Of a stretch of DNA of 64,000 nt, positions 1-7,216 are shown piece after piece. The stretch covers positions 66,221-130,220 of the forward strand of contig NZ_KB893057.1 in assembly GCF_000373985.1 (NCBI RefSeq), given 5' to 3'. The translations under genes and the position numbers were made by a program. Position 1 is the stretch's first letter. Every line of letters begins with the position of its first letter. The notes below the pieces were generated by a model, which saw nothing but the letters and a program-made list of their open reading frames with translations, searched no databases and was not told the origin of the DNA. The DNA is from Desulfobacter curvatus DSM 3379 (GTDB lineage: Bacteria; Desulfobacterota; Desulfobacteria; Desulfobacterales; Desulfobacteraceae).

Positions 1-176
1 CATTTTTTGTAACTGCTCTTTGTATGTTGAAAGGGTGTTTTTTAAAAAAATCTTTAAAATTAAGTGAGTTATTGTCTTTGGTATGCCATTTGAATTGTCT
101 GGAATGTTGGCGCGATGCAGCAAAGAATTGATTTGCTGCCGGCAGATTTTAATTCTGTATTATGAAGGAGTAAAGA

Positions 177-494
177 ATGAAAAAAACAAAATCAATCTAC
201 TTTGTCGTCATAATTTTGATTTGTTTGATTTTCCCAACCATTGGCTCTGCGCACCCACCGTCGCGGCATGAACGATTTAGGCACGATCCGCCGTACCAGG
301 ATAGACGATTCAGGCACGGTCCACCGCCACATAGCCAATTCAGACATGGTCCGCCGCCACATAGACGGTTTAGGCACGATCCACCGCCACCACCACATAG
401 ACGATTTAGGCATGATCCGCCACCACGTGAACGATTACTGATACCGGTACCCATACCCATACCGTTGCCGCCATTGCCACACAACTTATTTTGA
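177..494 (+). CDS. Small secreted His/Arg/Pro-rich repeat protein
   Basis: I do not recognise a family. The 105-aa product starts with a clear Sec signal peptide (basic MKKTK, hydrophobic residues about 8-22, probable cleavage after GSA at residue 25). The mature part is built from about five copies of a short unit of the form [RQ]FRH[DG]PP followed by variable PPH spacers, and it ends in a Pro/Ile/Leu stretch (residues about 88-105). The start is supported by a GAAGGAG ribosome site about 6 bases upstream. The gene is alone and convergent with ahbD; inverted repeats follow it. Dense His plus Pro could bind metal or cell-wall material, but that is a guess. Confident that it is a real gene, not about function. 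Confidence 0.7.
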   Translation: MKKTKSIYFVVIILICLIFPTIGSAHPPSRHERFRHDPPYQDRRFRHGPPPHSQFRHGPPPHRRFRHDPPPPPHRRFRHDPPPRERLLIPVPIPIPLPPLPHNLF

Positions 495-538
495 TACGGT
501 CTGTTACCGCGCCACGAGCGTTTAAGTCGCAAATATAA

Positions 539-577
539 AGAGCCTGTTGCAGATAAATTGTTTCTGCAACAGGCTCT
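539..577. terminator. Perfect 15-bp inverted repeat after the repeat protein
   Basis: Arms at 539-553 and 563-577 are perfectly complementary with a 9-nt loop. The plus-strand side has only a short A/T tail, so this may work as a terminator or a transcript-stabilising hairpin between two convergent genes. Confidence 0.6.
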
Positions 578-605
578 AAATTCTAAAGATTTAGCGCTAA
601 AGTAT

Positions 606-640
606 AAGGGACTTTGATTGCCTATTTATCAGAGTCCCTT
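606..640. terminator. Hairpin terminator between convergent genes
   Basis: Arms at 606-618 and 628-640 pair over 13 bp with one wobble. T-rich sequence follows on the plus side and a short T run follows on the minus side, so it can end the ahb operon (minus) and also transcripts from the left. Confidence 0.6.
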
Positions 641-654
641 ACTTTCTTTTCTGT

Positions 655-1758
655 CTAATGCCGGGCCGGCTGGTATGTGCACAACGGCTCCTGGGCCAGG
701 TAATTGCCGGTGGCTTCGTATGCCCTGGCCCGGCATCCGCCACACACCTGTTTGTATTCACAGATTCCGCATTTGGGTTCAAGGTTGCTGAAGTCCCGCA
801 ATTTATTGAATACGTCTGAGTTTTCCCACACATCCTTAAAATGCTGGGCTTTAATGTCTCCACAGGTAACGTCTAAAAAACCGCAGGTCTGTACCCGGCC
901 TACATGGGAGATAAAGCAGAAACCGGTGCCTGCAAGGCAGCCCCTTGTGACCGCATCAAGCCCATGGGTTTCAAAACTGACTTTTTTGCCCTCAGCCTTG
1001 GCGCGCTGGCGTAGAATCCGGTAATAGTGGGGGGCACAGGTGGCTTTAAGCTGCAAAGATGTTTTGTCCCGCTGGTCGTAAAACCAGTTCAGAGTCTTTT
1101 CATATTCCTTTGCGTCAATGGCCGTATCCACGATGTATTTGCCCCGGCCCGTGGGTACCAGCAGGAAAATGTGATGGGCCGCAGCCCCCAACGATTCTGC
1201 CAAGGCAAGAATGGCAGGAATTTCATCAAGGTTGGTCTTTGTGATAACGGTGTTGATCTGAAATTCCAGGCCGGCCGCTTTGGCTGTTTTTATGCCGTTT
1301 ACTGCCCGGTCAAAGGCTCCTTCAAGCCCCCTGAACGCATCATGGGAAGCTGCAGTGGCACCGTCCAGACTTACGGAGATACGTTTGATGCCGCTCTCTT
1401 TAAGGCGTGCCACATTCTCTTCATTGAGCAGGGTGCCGTTGGGGGCCATGACCATACGGAGGCCGATTTTGTCTCCATAGGCGGCAATATCAAAGATATC
1501 ATCCCGGAGCAGCGGTTCGCCGCCGGTGAGAATAATGATGGGTTGCCCCACCTCTCTGATCTGGTCCAGAAGTTTGAAGGACTCTTCAGTGGTGAGTTCG
1601 TCATCGTATGCATGGTCTTCGGCCGCAGCACGGCAATGCTTGCAGGTCAGGTTACACCGGCGGGTTGTCTCCCAGGCCACAAGGCGCAGGGTCTTGTTTT
1701 TACCCGCGCCGTGGGGGGTGCCGTGTCCCGGGGGGACTTTTCCGTGGGGATGTGCCAT
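655..1758 (-). CDS. ahbD: Fe-coproporphyrin III decarboxylase, AhbD-type radical SAM heme synthase
   Basis: AhbD performs the last step of the siroheme-dependent heme pathway, oxidative decarboxylation of two propionates of Fe-coproporphyrin III to vinyls. In this 367-aa protein the radical-SAM cluster motif is Cys35-x3-Cys39-x2-Cys42, with GGEPLL following. The SPASM-like C-terminal cysteines (330, 333, 339, 342, 360) should bind an auxiliary 4Fe-4S cluster. The start ATG overlaps the hemB stop by one base (TGATG), so translation is probably coupled. Unusual: the first 20 residues are rich in His, Gly and Pro (His3, 5, 12, 16). The related NirJ is the alternative, but no nir genes are near and the ahbC-hemB-ahbD order fits heme b synthesis. 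Confidence 0.9.
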   Translation of the reverse strand: MAHPHGKVPPGHGTPHGAGKNKTLRLVAWETTRRCNLTCKHCRAAAEDHAYDDELTTEESFKLLDQIREVGQPIIILTGGEPLLRDDIFDIAAYGDKIGLRMVMAPNGTLLNEENVARLKESGIKRISVSLDGATAASHDAFRGLEGAFDRAVNGIKTAKAAGLEFQINTVITKTNLDEIPAILALAESLGAAAHHIFLLVPTGRGKYIVDTAIDAKEYEKTLNWFYDQRDKTSLQLKATCAPHYYRILRQRAKAEGKKVSFETHGLDAVTRGCLAGTGFCFISHVGRVQTCGFLDVTCGDIKAQHFKDVWENSDVFNKLRDFSNLEPKCGICEYKQVCGGCRARAYEATGNYLAQEPLCTYQPARH

Positions 1759-2735
1759 CAGCTATTCAACTCCCTTGCCACGTCTATGGCTGCGTAGGTC
1801 ATGATAATATCGGCTCCGGCCCGCTTGATGGACAGCAGGGTTTCCATGATCATGGCTTTGCCGTCCACCCATCCCATCATCTCAGCTGCCTTAATGATGG
1901 AGTATTCACCGGATACGTTATATGCGGCCACAGGCAGATCGATCTCTTCTCTTACTCTGTAAATGATATCCAGGTAGGAGAGCGCCGGTTTTACCATAAT
2001 AATGTCTGCACCTTCCTCGATGTCCATGGTGGCTTCCCTGATCGCTTCAAGGGAATTGGCAGGGTCCATCTGGTAGGTCTTGCGGTTTCCGAATTGGGGC
2101 GCGGATTCCGCAGCTTCCCGGAAAGGGCCGTAAAAGGCCGAGGCGTATTTTACGGCATAAGACATGATGGGGATATGGGAAAACCCCTCGTCATCCAAGA
2201 TACCTCTGATTTCTGCCACGCGACCGTCCATCATGTCGGAAGGGGCCACCATGTCGGCACCTGCCTGCACATGGGACAACGCCGTTTTGGCAAGCAGATC
2301 CAGGGTGGAATCATTGTCAACGGTGCCGTCATCCATGACCATACCGCAATGACCGTGGTCTGTATACTCACACAGGCAGACATCGGTGATTACGGTAAGA
2401 TCCGGGACCTGTTCCTTGACGGCCGTCACTGCTTTTTGAACAATACCGTCATGGGCATAGGCCTGGGTGCCAAGGCAGTCTTTTTTATCGGGAATACCGA
2501 ACAGCATAATGCCCGGAATACCTTCGTCTTTGGCTTGTTTTGCCGTCGTGACAATGTGATCAATAGAGAGCTGGAACTGTCCAGGCATGGAATTGATAGG
2601 CTTTTTAACGGATTTGCCTTCAACCGCAAAAAGGGGAAGAACCAGATCATCTCTGGAAAGCTTTGTTTCCCTGATCATCCGCCGGAAATTGGCCGTGGCC
2701 CTAAGCCGTCTGCCTCTGTATTCGGGAAACAGCAT
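1758..2735 (-). CDS. hemB: Delta-aminolevulinic acid dehydratase (porphobilinogen synthase)
   Basis: Condenses two 5-aminolevulinate molecules to porphobilinogen, early in tetrapyrrole synthesis. The length of 325 aa is normal. The Schiff-base lysines are visible as Lys196 (SYAVKYAS) and Lys249 (IMVKPALSY). A zinc-type cysteine triad is present (Cys120, Cys122, Cys130), so this is the zinc rather than the magnesium-only form. The start overlaps the ahbC stop by one base (TAATG), and the stop overlaps the ahbD start. The gene sits between the two late heme genes, as in Desulfovibrio. Confidence 0.96.
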   Translation of the reverse strand: MLFPEYRGRRLRATANFRRMIRETKLSRDDLVLPLFAVEGKSVKKPINSMPGQFQLSIDHIVTTAKQAKDEGIPGIMLFGIPDKKDCLGTQAYAHDGIVQKAVTAVKEQVPDLTVITDVCLCEYTDHGHCGMVMDDGTVDNDSTLDLLAKTALSHVQAGADMVAPSDMMDGRVAEIRGILDDEGFSHIPIMSYAVKYASAFYGPFREAAESAPQFGNRKTYQMDPANSLEAIREATMDIEEGADIIMVKPALSYLDIIYRVREEIDLPVAAYNVSGEYSIIKAAEMMGWVDGKAMIMETLLSIKRAGADIIMTYAAIDVARELNS

Positions 2736-3925
2736 TATACACCCTCCTTTTTGATCTCTTCATCCGTAAGGTAACAGGCCGGATCCGAATCCCAGGGGTC
2801 TCCTGCGACAGACTCGGCTCTGGCCCTGAAGTTGCCGGCACAGATGTCCAGCCAACGGCATTGGGCACATCTGCCTTTAACGTGTTTTTTCTTCTCTTTC
2901 ATTTTCATCAAGAATTCGTTTTCAGAATCTGTCCAGATTTCGCTGAAAGGTCTGTCCTTGATGTTGCCGAAACTGATTTCCCGCCAGAACTGGTCCGGAT
3001 GAACTTCACCATCCCAGGATATACACCCGATGCCACGGCCCGAGTTATTGCCTTCGTTCATCTCAAGCAGTTCGAGCACTTCGGCGGCCCGTTCGGTGTC
3101 TTCTTTAAGCAGGCGCTGGTACAGGTAGGGACCGTCTGCATGGTTGTCCACGGTGAGGATCTCCTTGGGCTTATTACGGTCGTGAAGGTCCCTTGTGCGG
3201 TCCATGATCAAATCAAGCACCTGACGGGTCTCCTCATGACTTAAATCCTCCTTGGCAATTTCCTGTCCGCGGCCTGAATACACCAGGTGGTAGAAACAGG
3301 CCCTGGGAATTTTTTTCTCTTCCAGCAGATCAAAAATGCCCGGGATATCCTTGACGTTTCTTTTATTAATGGTAAACCGCAGCCCCACCTTAATGCCGGC
3401 TTCCTGGCAGTTGTCAACGGCCTGCAATGCCTTTTTATACGCACCGGGAACGCCCCTGAACATGTCATGGGTGGCTTCAAGTCCGTCCAGGCTGATCCCC
3501 ACATAGGAGAGCCCCACTTCTTTGAGCTGCTTGGCCTTCTCTTTGGTGATCAGGGTGCCGTTGGTGGAGATGACGGCGCGCATGCCTTTGGATACGGCAT
3601 ACTGGGCATATTCCACAAGGCGTGGATGCATCAGCGGTTCTCCGCCGGAAAACAGAAGCACCGGAACCCCGAATTGAGCCAGATCATCCATCATGGCAAT
3701 ACTTTGTTCATGGGTCAGTTCATTGTCATAGGCAATATTTTCAGACTGGGCATAGCAGTGAACGCACTTCAGGTTGCACCGCCGGGTCATATTCCAGACC
3801 ACCACCGGCTTTTTGTCCTTTGAGAACTGAAGCAGATGGGAGGGTAGTTTGCCTGAATGCCTTGAATAGCGTAACGTATCCGAGGGTTCCACCGTAGCGC
3901 AGTAAAGTTTTGAAATTCCAATCAT
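2735..3925 (-). CDS. ahbC: 12,18-didecarboxysiroheme deacetylase, AhbC-type radical SAM protein
   Basis: AhbC removes the two acetate side chains of 12,18-didecarboxysiroheme to give Fe-coproporphyrin III, the substrate of AhbD. The 396-aa protein has the radical-SAM Cys50-x3-Cys54-x2-Cys57 motif, GGEPLM for SAM binding, and a SPASM-like C-terminal cysteine set (353, 356, 362, 384). It is paralogous to AhbD, but longer and without the His-rich N-terminus. Its ATG lies in the last codons of the ClpX-like gene (4-nt overlap at 3922-3925) and its stop overlaps hemB, so the three heme genes and the ATPase probably share one transcript. AhbA/B are not in the window. Confidence 0.9.
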   Translation of the reverse strand: MIGISKLYCATVEPSDTLRYSRHSGKLPSHLLQFSKDKKPVVVWNMTRRCNLKCVHCYAQSENIAYDNELTHEQSIAMMDDLAQFGVPVLLFSGGEPLMHPRLVEYAQYAVSKGMRAVISTNGTLITKEKAKQLKEVGLSYVGISLDGLEATHDMFRGVPGAYKKALQAVDNCQEAGIKVGLRFTINKRNVKDIPGIFDLLEEKKIPRACFYHLVYSGRGQEIAKEDLSHEETRQVLDLIMDRTRDLHDRNKPKEILTVDNHADGPYLYQRLLKEDTERAAEVLELLEMNEGNNSGRGIGCISWDGEVHPDQFWREISFGNIKDRPFSEIWTDSENEFLMKMKEKKKHVKGRCAQCRWLDICAGNFRARAESVAGDPWDSDPACYLTDEEIKKEGV

Positions 3926-5667
3926 TTTATCTCTTTTCTGATAAGCTCGTTGAGGTAAGTTTCGTGGTCGGTTAATGCCTTTCTGGACAGGAAAAACCTT
4001 GCTTTTCCCGTTTTTTCTCGAATAAGGTTAAATCCGTCAAAAAAATCCGTGTATATTTTAGAAAGGACTTCCTCTGTGGTTGCATTGTGCTCTATAAACT
4101 GCTGGATGAGAAAATCCGCTGCATCTTCTTCAAACACGACATTTAAATCATAGTTTTTGGAAATTTCCAGTTCCATCTCTCTAACATTGTCATAGAATTT
4201 TTTGACCTGTTTAACCGCGTCCTCTATCTCCATGACATGGGCCGTATAGTACTGGACCACCATTTTTGTACGAATCTGCGTTAAGGTCAGGCCGTGGCGG
4301 ATGGAAAATATTTTCCAGTTATTTTTAACATATTCACTGATGTAATCTGAGAAAAGGACCAATGCATGGTTATATTCAGCCAGGTATTTTTCTTTGTCAT
4401 TGCCCTGGATCAGATCGTTTAACACTTGTTTGGGGTCCGTCAGTACCTGTTTGGTGACCGCAAATTGACCCACGGATTCGGAAGGCAGTTTTTCTTCAAA
4501 GCAGAGCATGGCTTCTTCAACCACGGATACAAGCCCCCGGGCACCGGTATTTTCCTTGTGCGCCTTTTCCGCAAGCATCTCTAACGCCTCGTCGGTGAAC
4601 AGCACGTCAATCCCATATGATTTGAAATCAAGGCGTTTGCTTAAAATAACCGGATTGTTGGGCATTTTCAGGATGTCGTAAAGATCCTTTTGGGTCAGTT
4701 CGTCCAGTACACAACGCACCGGTACCCTGCCGATGAATTCGGACTCAAATCCGTAGGCCACCAAATCCTCGGACCGGGTCTCCTTTAAAAGCTCATTGTC
4801 TTTTCTGGTATGACTGAGTGAGGCACCAAACCCTATGGCTTGTTTGCTCAATCGTTTTTTCACCATATCTGTCAAGCCTGAAAACGCACCTGACAGAATA
4901 AAAAGAATATTGGCCGTATTCACTCGTCTGGCCGAGCGTTTTCCGGTTCTCTGGAATGCCTCAAGCTCCTGCATCATGGATACGGGATCATGGGGCACCT
5001 TTAAATCTACATCGGTTTCTTCCATGGGTTTGAGCAGGGCCCGCTGAACACCTGTCCGCGATATCTGGGCGCCGATAACATTGGGGCTTGCAGCAATCTT
5101 GTCCACTTCGTCGATGTAAACAATGCCGCATTCGGCAAGTTCAATGTCATCCTTGGCTTCTTTAACCAGATCCCTGATCAAGTCCTCTACATCCCCGCCC
5201 ACATACCCGGTTTCGGAGAATTTTGTGGCATCGGCTTTGACAAAAGGCACCCCGATTTTTTTGGCGATAAGTTTGATCAGATAGGTTTTGCCGATACCGG
5301 TGGGACCGAGCAGCAGGATATTGCTTTTAATGTTACCCGTGATCTTAAACGGTTCCGTGATCATGGTTTCCTGGTGCCGGATTCGGTTGAAATGGGTACA
5401 GATCTTTGTGGCAAGTACCGATTTCGCCTTGTCCTGCCGAACAACGTACTGGTCAAGGTAACTGATCAGTTCCGCAGGCTTAATATTGAAATCAATCAGT
5501 TTTTTTTTGCCGGACTCGGGTGTTGTGCCGGTAATGATCTCCTGCTGGGGCTGGATGGAAGGTGCCAGGATTTTAACATTTCCACCAAATCTTTTGTTCA
5601 GAAATTCCCCAAGCTCTTTTTCGATTTTTTTCGGGTCAGGCCCGGTGGCATCATTGTGATTAGTCAT
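3922..5667 (-). CDS. ClpX-like AAA+ unfoldase without zinc domain, with C-terminal extension
   Basis: A 581-aa HslU/ClpX-family ATPase. Visible parts: Walker A GPTGIGKT (121-128), pore loop GYVG (154-157), Walker B IVYIDEVDK (182-190), a ClpP-docking-like IGFGA loop (278-282) and sensor-2 GARG (375-378). The N-terminal zinc-binding domain of true ClpX is missing, replaced by about 55 residues with no cysteine pairs. After the AAA+ module comes an extra C-terminal part of about 170 residues, predicted mostly helical, that I do not recognise. It overlaps ahbC by 4 nt, so it is translated with the heme genes. The retained IGF loop suggests it can hand substrates to ClpP; a role in handling heme-pathway enzymes is inference. 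It is not the housekeeping clpX, which normally sits next to clpP. Confidence 0.85.
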   Translation of the reverse strand: MTNHNDATGPDPKKIEKELGEFLNKRFGGNVKILAPSIQPQQEIITGTTPESGKKKLIDFNIKPAELISYLDQYVVRQDKAKSVLATKICTHFNRIRHQETMITEPFKITGNIKSNILLLGPTGIGKTYLIKLIAKKIGVPFVKADATKFSETGYVGGDVEDLIRDLVKEAKDDIELAECGIVYIDEVDKIAASPNVIGAQISRTGVQRALLKPMEETDVDLKVPHDPVSMMQELEAFQRTGKRSARRVNTANILFILSGAFSGLTDMVKKRLSKQAIGFGASLSHTRKDNELLKETRSEDLVAYGFESEFIGRVPVRCVLDELTQKDLYDILKMPNNPVILSKRLDFKSYGIDVLFTDEALEMLAEKAHKENTGARGLVSVVEEAMLCFEEKLPSESVGQFAVTKQVLTDPKQVLNDLIQGNDKEKYLAEYNHALVLFSDYISEYVKNNWKIFSIRHGLTLTQIRTKMVVQYYTAHVMEIEDAVKQVKKFYDNVREMELEISKNYDLNVVFEEDAADFLIQQFIEHNATTEEVLSKIYTDFFDGFNLIREKTGKARFFLSRKALTDHETYLNELIRKEIK

Positions 5668-5719
5668 AATTACCTATAATAAGCTTGTCTGCCCATAATT
5701 CAAGGCGCAAGTTCAGAGC

Positions 5720-5896
5720 CTATTTTTTTTTCTCTTTAAAGTATTCACAGGGCTTTCCCGAAGACTGGAATACCGTGATGCTGGGCAGTTGGCGGCTTTT
5801 AAACCCTAAAGCCCTGCAGCCGTTTGGGTGGGCCGGTTCCCAAGTGACATAAAAAAATCGACACTTGTAACAATTTCTTTTATCGTCTTCGTTCAT
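5720..5896 (-). CDS. Small four-cysteine protein (58 aa), conserved-looking, function unknown
   Basis: Reading the minus strand from the ATG at 5896 gives a 58-aa protein beginning MNEDDKRN. It has Cys9-x2-Cys12, then an aromatic stretch FFYVTWEP, Cys27, a GFKSRQLPS segment and Cys50 near the C-terminus. The cysteine spacing and the HPNGCRALGF segment resemble a small protein family I remember from deltaproteobacteria, sometimes carelessly labelled uracil-DNA glycosylase; I cannot check this here. The four cysteines could hold zinc or an Fe-S cluster. It lies 52 bases ahead of the ClpX-like gene in the same direction, so it is probably the first real gene of the heme operon. Its start overlaps a possible 31-codon upstream frame. 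Confidence 0.75.
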   Translation of the reverse strand: MNEDDKRNCYKCRFFYVTWEPAHPNGCRALGFKSRQLPSITVFQSSGKPCEYFKEKKK

Positions 5897-5988
5897 ATCA
5901 GCTTATGTGGCCCGGCAAAAGATAACTCTCCAATTTTGCTCGTCTTTTTTCTCGTATTCTTCGGTGAAACCCAGGGGATATATTTCAT
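5893..5988 (-). CDS. Possible 31-codon leader reading frame
   Basis: An open frame of 31 codons begins MKYIPWVSPK after an AGGGA ribosome-like site. It ends with TGA overlapping the ATG of the 58-aa gene (ATGA arrangement), which would give the small gene the ribosome loading its own weak leader lacks. The peptide has no recognisable motif. It may be a leader peptide or simply chance. Confidence 0.25.
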   Translation of the reverse strand: MKYIPWVSPKNTRKKTSKIGELSFAGPHKLI

Positions 5989-5996
5989 GGGTCCCT

Positions 5997-6031
5997 AATA
6001 AAAAAAGCCGCGGCAATTACGCCGCGGCTTT
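5997..6031 (-). terminator. Rho-independent terminator after tRNA-Leu
   Basis: GC-rich arms at 6004-6014 and 6021-6031 (11 bp, 6-nt loop). On the minus strand these are followed directly by a run of seven T. It closes the gap-tpiA-secG-tRNA-Leu unit. Confidence 0.9.
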
Positions 6032-6038
6032 GAATTTT

Positions 6039-6123
6039 TGGTGCCGAAGGGGAGATTTGAACTCCCACGGGTCTCCCCACACGCCCCTCAAGCGTGCGTG
6101 TCTACCTATTCCACCACTTCGGC
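6039..6123 (-). tRNA. tRNA-Leu (anticodon GAG)
   Basis: An 85-nt class II tRNA with the CCA end encoded (6039-6041). Acceptor stem GCCGAAG/CTTCGGC, anticodon stem CACGC/GCGTG around loop TTGAGGG giving anticodon GAG, a long variable arm, and T-loop TTCAAAT. It lies 17 bases downstream of secG in the same direction, so it is probably processed from the secG transcript. E. coli also has a Leu(GAG) tRNA directly after secG. Confidence 0.97.
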
Positions 6124-6140
6124 AAAAAATTTACTCTTAT

Positions 6141-6437
6141 TCATTCTGCTGCCGGTACCTGCTGTCCTGCCGGAGCAGATGTGTCCTTCATGATACTGGA
6201 CTGTGACTGATGTCCTGACATGTAAGCCAAAGTCAGCGATGTGATCATGAATATAATGGCCACGGCTGTGGTAATTTTAGTCAGGATGTTTGCGGGACCG
6301 GCTGCTCCGAAAAGTGCCTGGCTGCCTGCGCCACCCATGGATACGCCCATTTCTGCACCTTTACCGGTCTGTAACAGCACGACAAGTATCAGGAAGATGC
6401 AAACTGCTACATGTATTGTAACTAAAATGCCAGTCAT
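6141..6437 (-). CDS. secG: Preprotein translocase subunit SecG
   Basis: A 98-aa small inner-membrane protein of the SecYEG channel that helps the SecA-driven export cycle. Two membrane segments are visible (residues about 3-22 and 54-73) flanking the characteristic GKGAEMGVSMGGAGSQALFG loop. The C-terminus is a short polar Ala/Pro/Gln tail. It lies 12 bases after tpiA and 17 bases before tRNA-Leu, a common tpiA-secG-tRNA order. Confidence 0.95.
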   Translation of the reverse strand: MTGILVTIHVAVCIFLILVVLLQTGKGAEMGVSMGGAGSQALFGAAGPANILTKITTAVAIIFMITSLTLAYMSGHQSQSSIMKDTSAPAGQQVPAAE

Positions 6438-6449
6438 ATTATAAAATAT

Positions 6450-7205
6450 CTAAAACCTAATAATCTTATTAAAATCTTCAGGGTTCAGGCTCGCTCCGCC
6501 AACCAGTGCACCATCTACGTCTTCAAGTTGCATCAGATCTTTGATGTTGCCGGGTTTTACTGATCCACCGTATAAAATTCGGATCTTTGCAGCCAGATCT
6601 TCTGCGTACTTTTCTTTGATCAGATGTCTTAAAAATACATGAACTTCTTTAACCTGATCAGGTCCTGCCGTCTTTCCGGTTCCGATTGCCCACACCGGCT
6701 CATAAGCCAGAATCAGGGAATCAAGTTCCGCAAGATCAAAGCCTTTTAACCCATCTGATATCTGCTTGTCAAGGATAAAAAACGTTTTATCCGCCTCCCG
6801 CTGGCTTTCCGTCTCTCCGATGCACATCACCGGGATAAGTTGAGCATCAAGGGCTGCACGGATTTTAATTGCCACGCTTTCATCGGTTTCACCAAAGAAC
6901 TGTCTACGTTCGGAGTGACCGATAATGACATAGTCGGCACCGGCATCCTTAATCATTTCCCCGGACACTTCACCTGTGAAAGCCCCTTCCTTGCCAGGGT
7001 AAATGTTCTGGGCTCCCAGCCGGACCTGGGAGTCTTTACCCAAGGCCGCAGCCACCAGGGGCAAAGACAGAGCTGTGGGTGCGATCATAATATCAACGCC
7101 TTGGGCCCCTTTGCTTAAGTCTGCCAGCTGTTTTGCCGCTGCAACCGCCTGGGTACCGGTCTTGTACATTTTCCAGTTGCCGGCAATCAATGGAATCCTT
7201 GTCAT
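6450..7205 (-). CDS. tpiA: Triosephosphate isomerase
   Basis: Interconverts dihydroxyacetone phosphate and glyceraldehyde 3-phosphate. The 251 aa are normal length. Visible motifs are the N-terminal AGNWKMYK with the catalytic Lys, IIGHSERR with the electrophilic His, and the active-site loop AYEPVWAIGTGKTA with catalytic Glu, then GGSVKPGN and GALVGGASL phosphate-binding turns. It lies 11 bases after gap and 12 before secG; an AGGAGG-type site precedes the ATG. Confidence 0.97.
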   Translation of the reverse strand: MTRIPLIAGNWKMYKTGTQAVAAAKQLADLSKGAQGVDIMIAPTALSLPLVAAALGKDSQVRLGAQNIYPGKEGAFTGEVSGEMIKDAGADYVIIGHSERRQFFGETDESVAIKIRAALDAQLIPVMCIGETESQREADKTFFILDKQISDGLKGFDLAELDSLILAYEPVWAIGTGKTAGPDQVKEVHVFLRHLIKEKYAEDLAAKIRILYGGSVKPGNIKDLMQLEDVDGALVGGASLNPEDFNKIIRF

Positions 7206-7216
7206 TTTTTCCTCCT

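Noticed and set aside
108..123. Sigma-54-like TGG...GC before the repeat protein
   Set aside because: Only 9 bases between GG and GC; the -24/-12 spacing must be 10.
83..271. Short plus-strand frame overlapping the start of the repeat protein
   Set aside because: Different frame of 177-494, no ribosome site, no family pattern.
1027..1797. 256-codon plus-strand frame over ahbD
   Set aside because: Antisense shadow of a certain radical-SAM gene.
1608..2774. 388-codon plus-strand frame over hemB and ahbD
   Set aside because: Exact antisense of two certain genes; product has no domain and reflects third-position GC bias.
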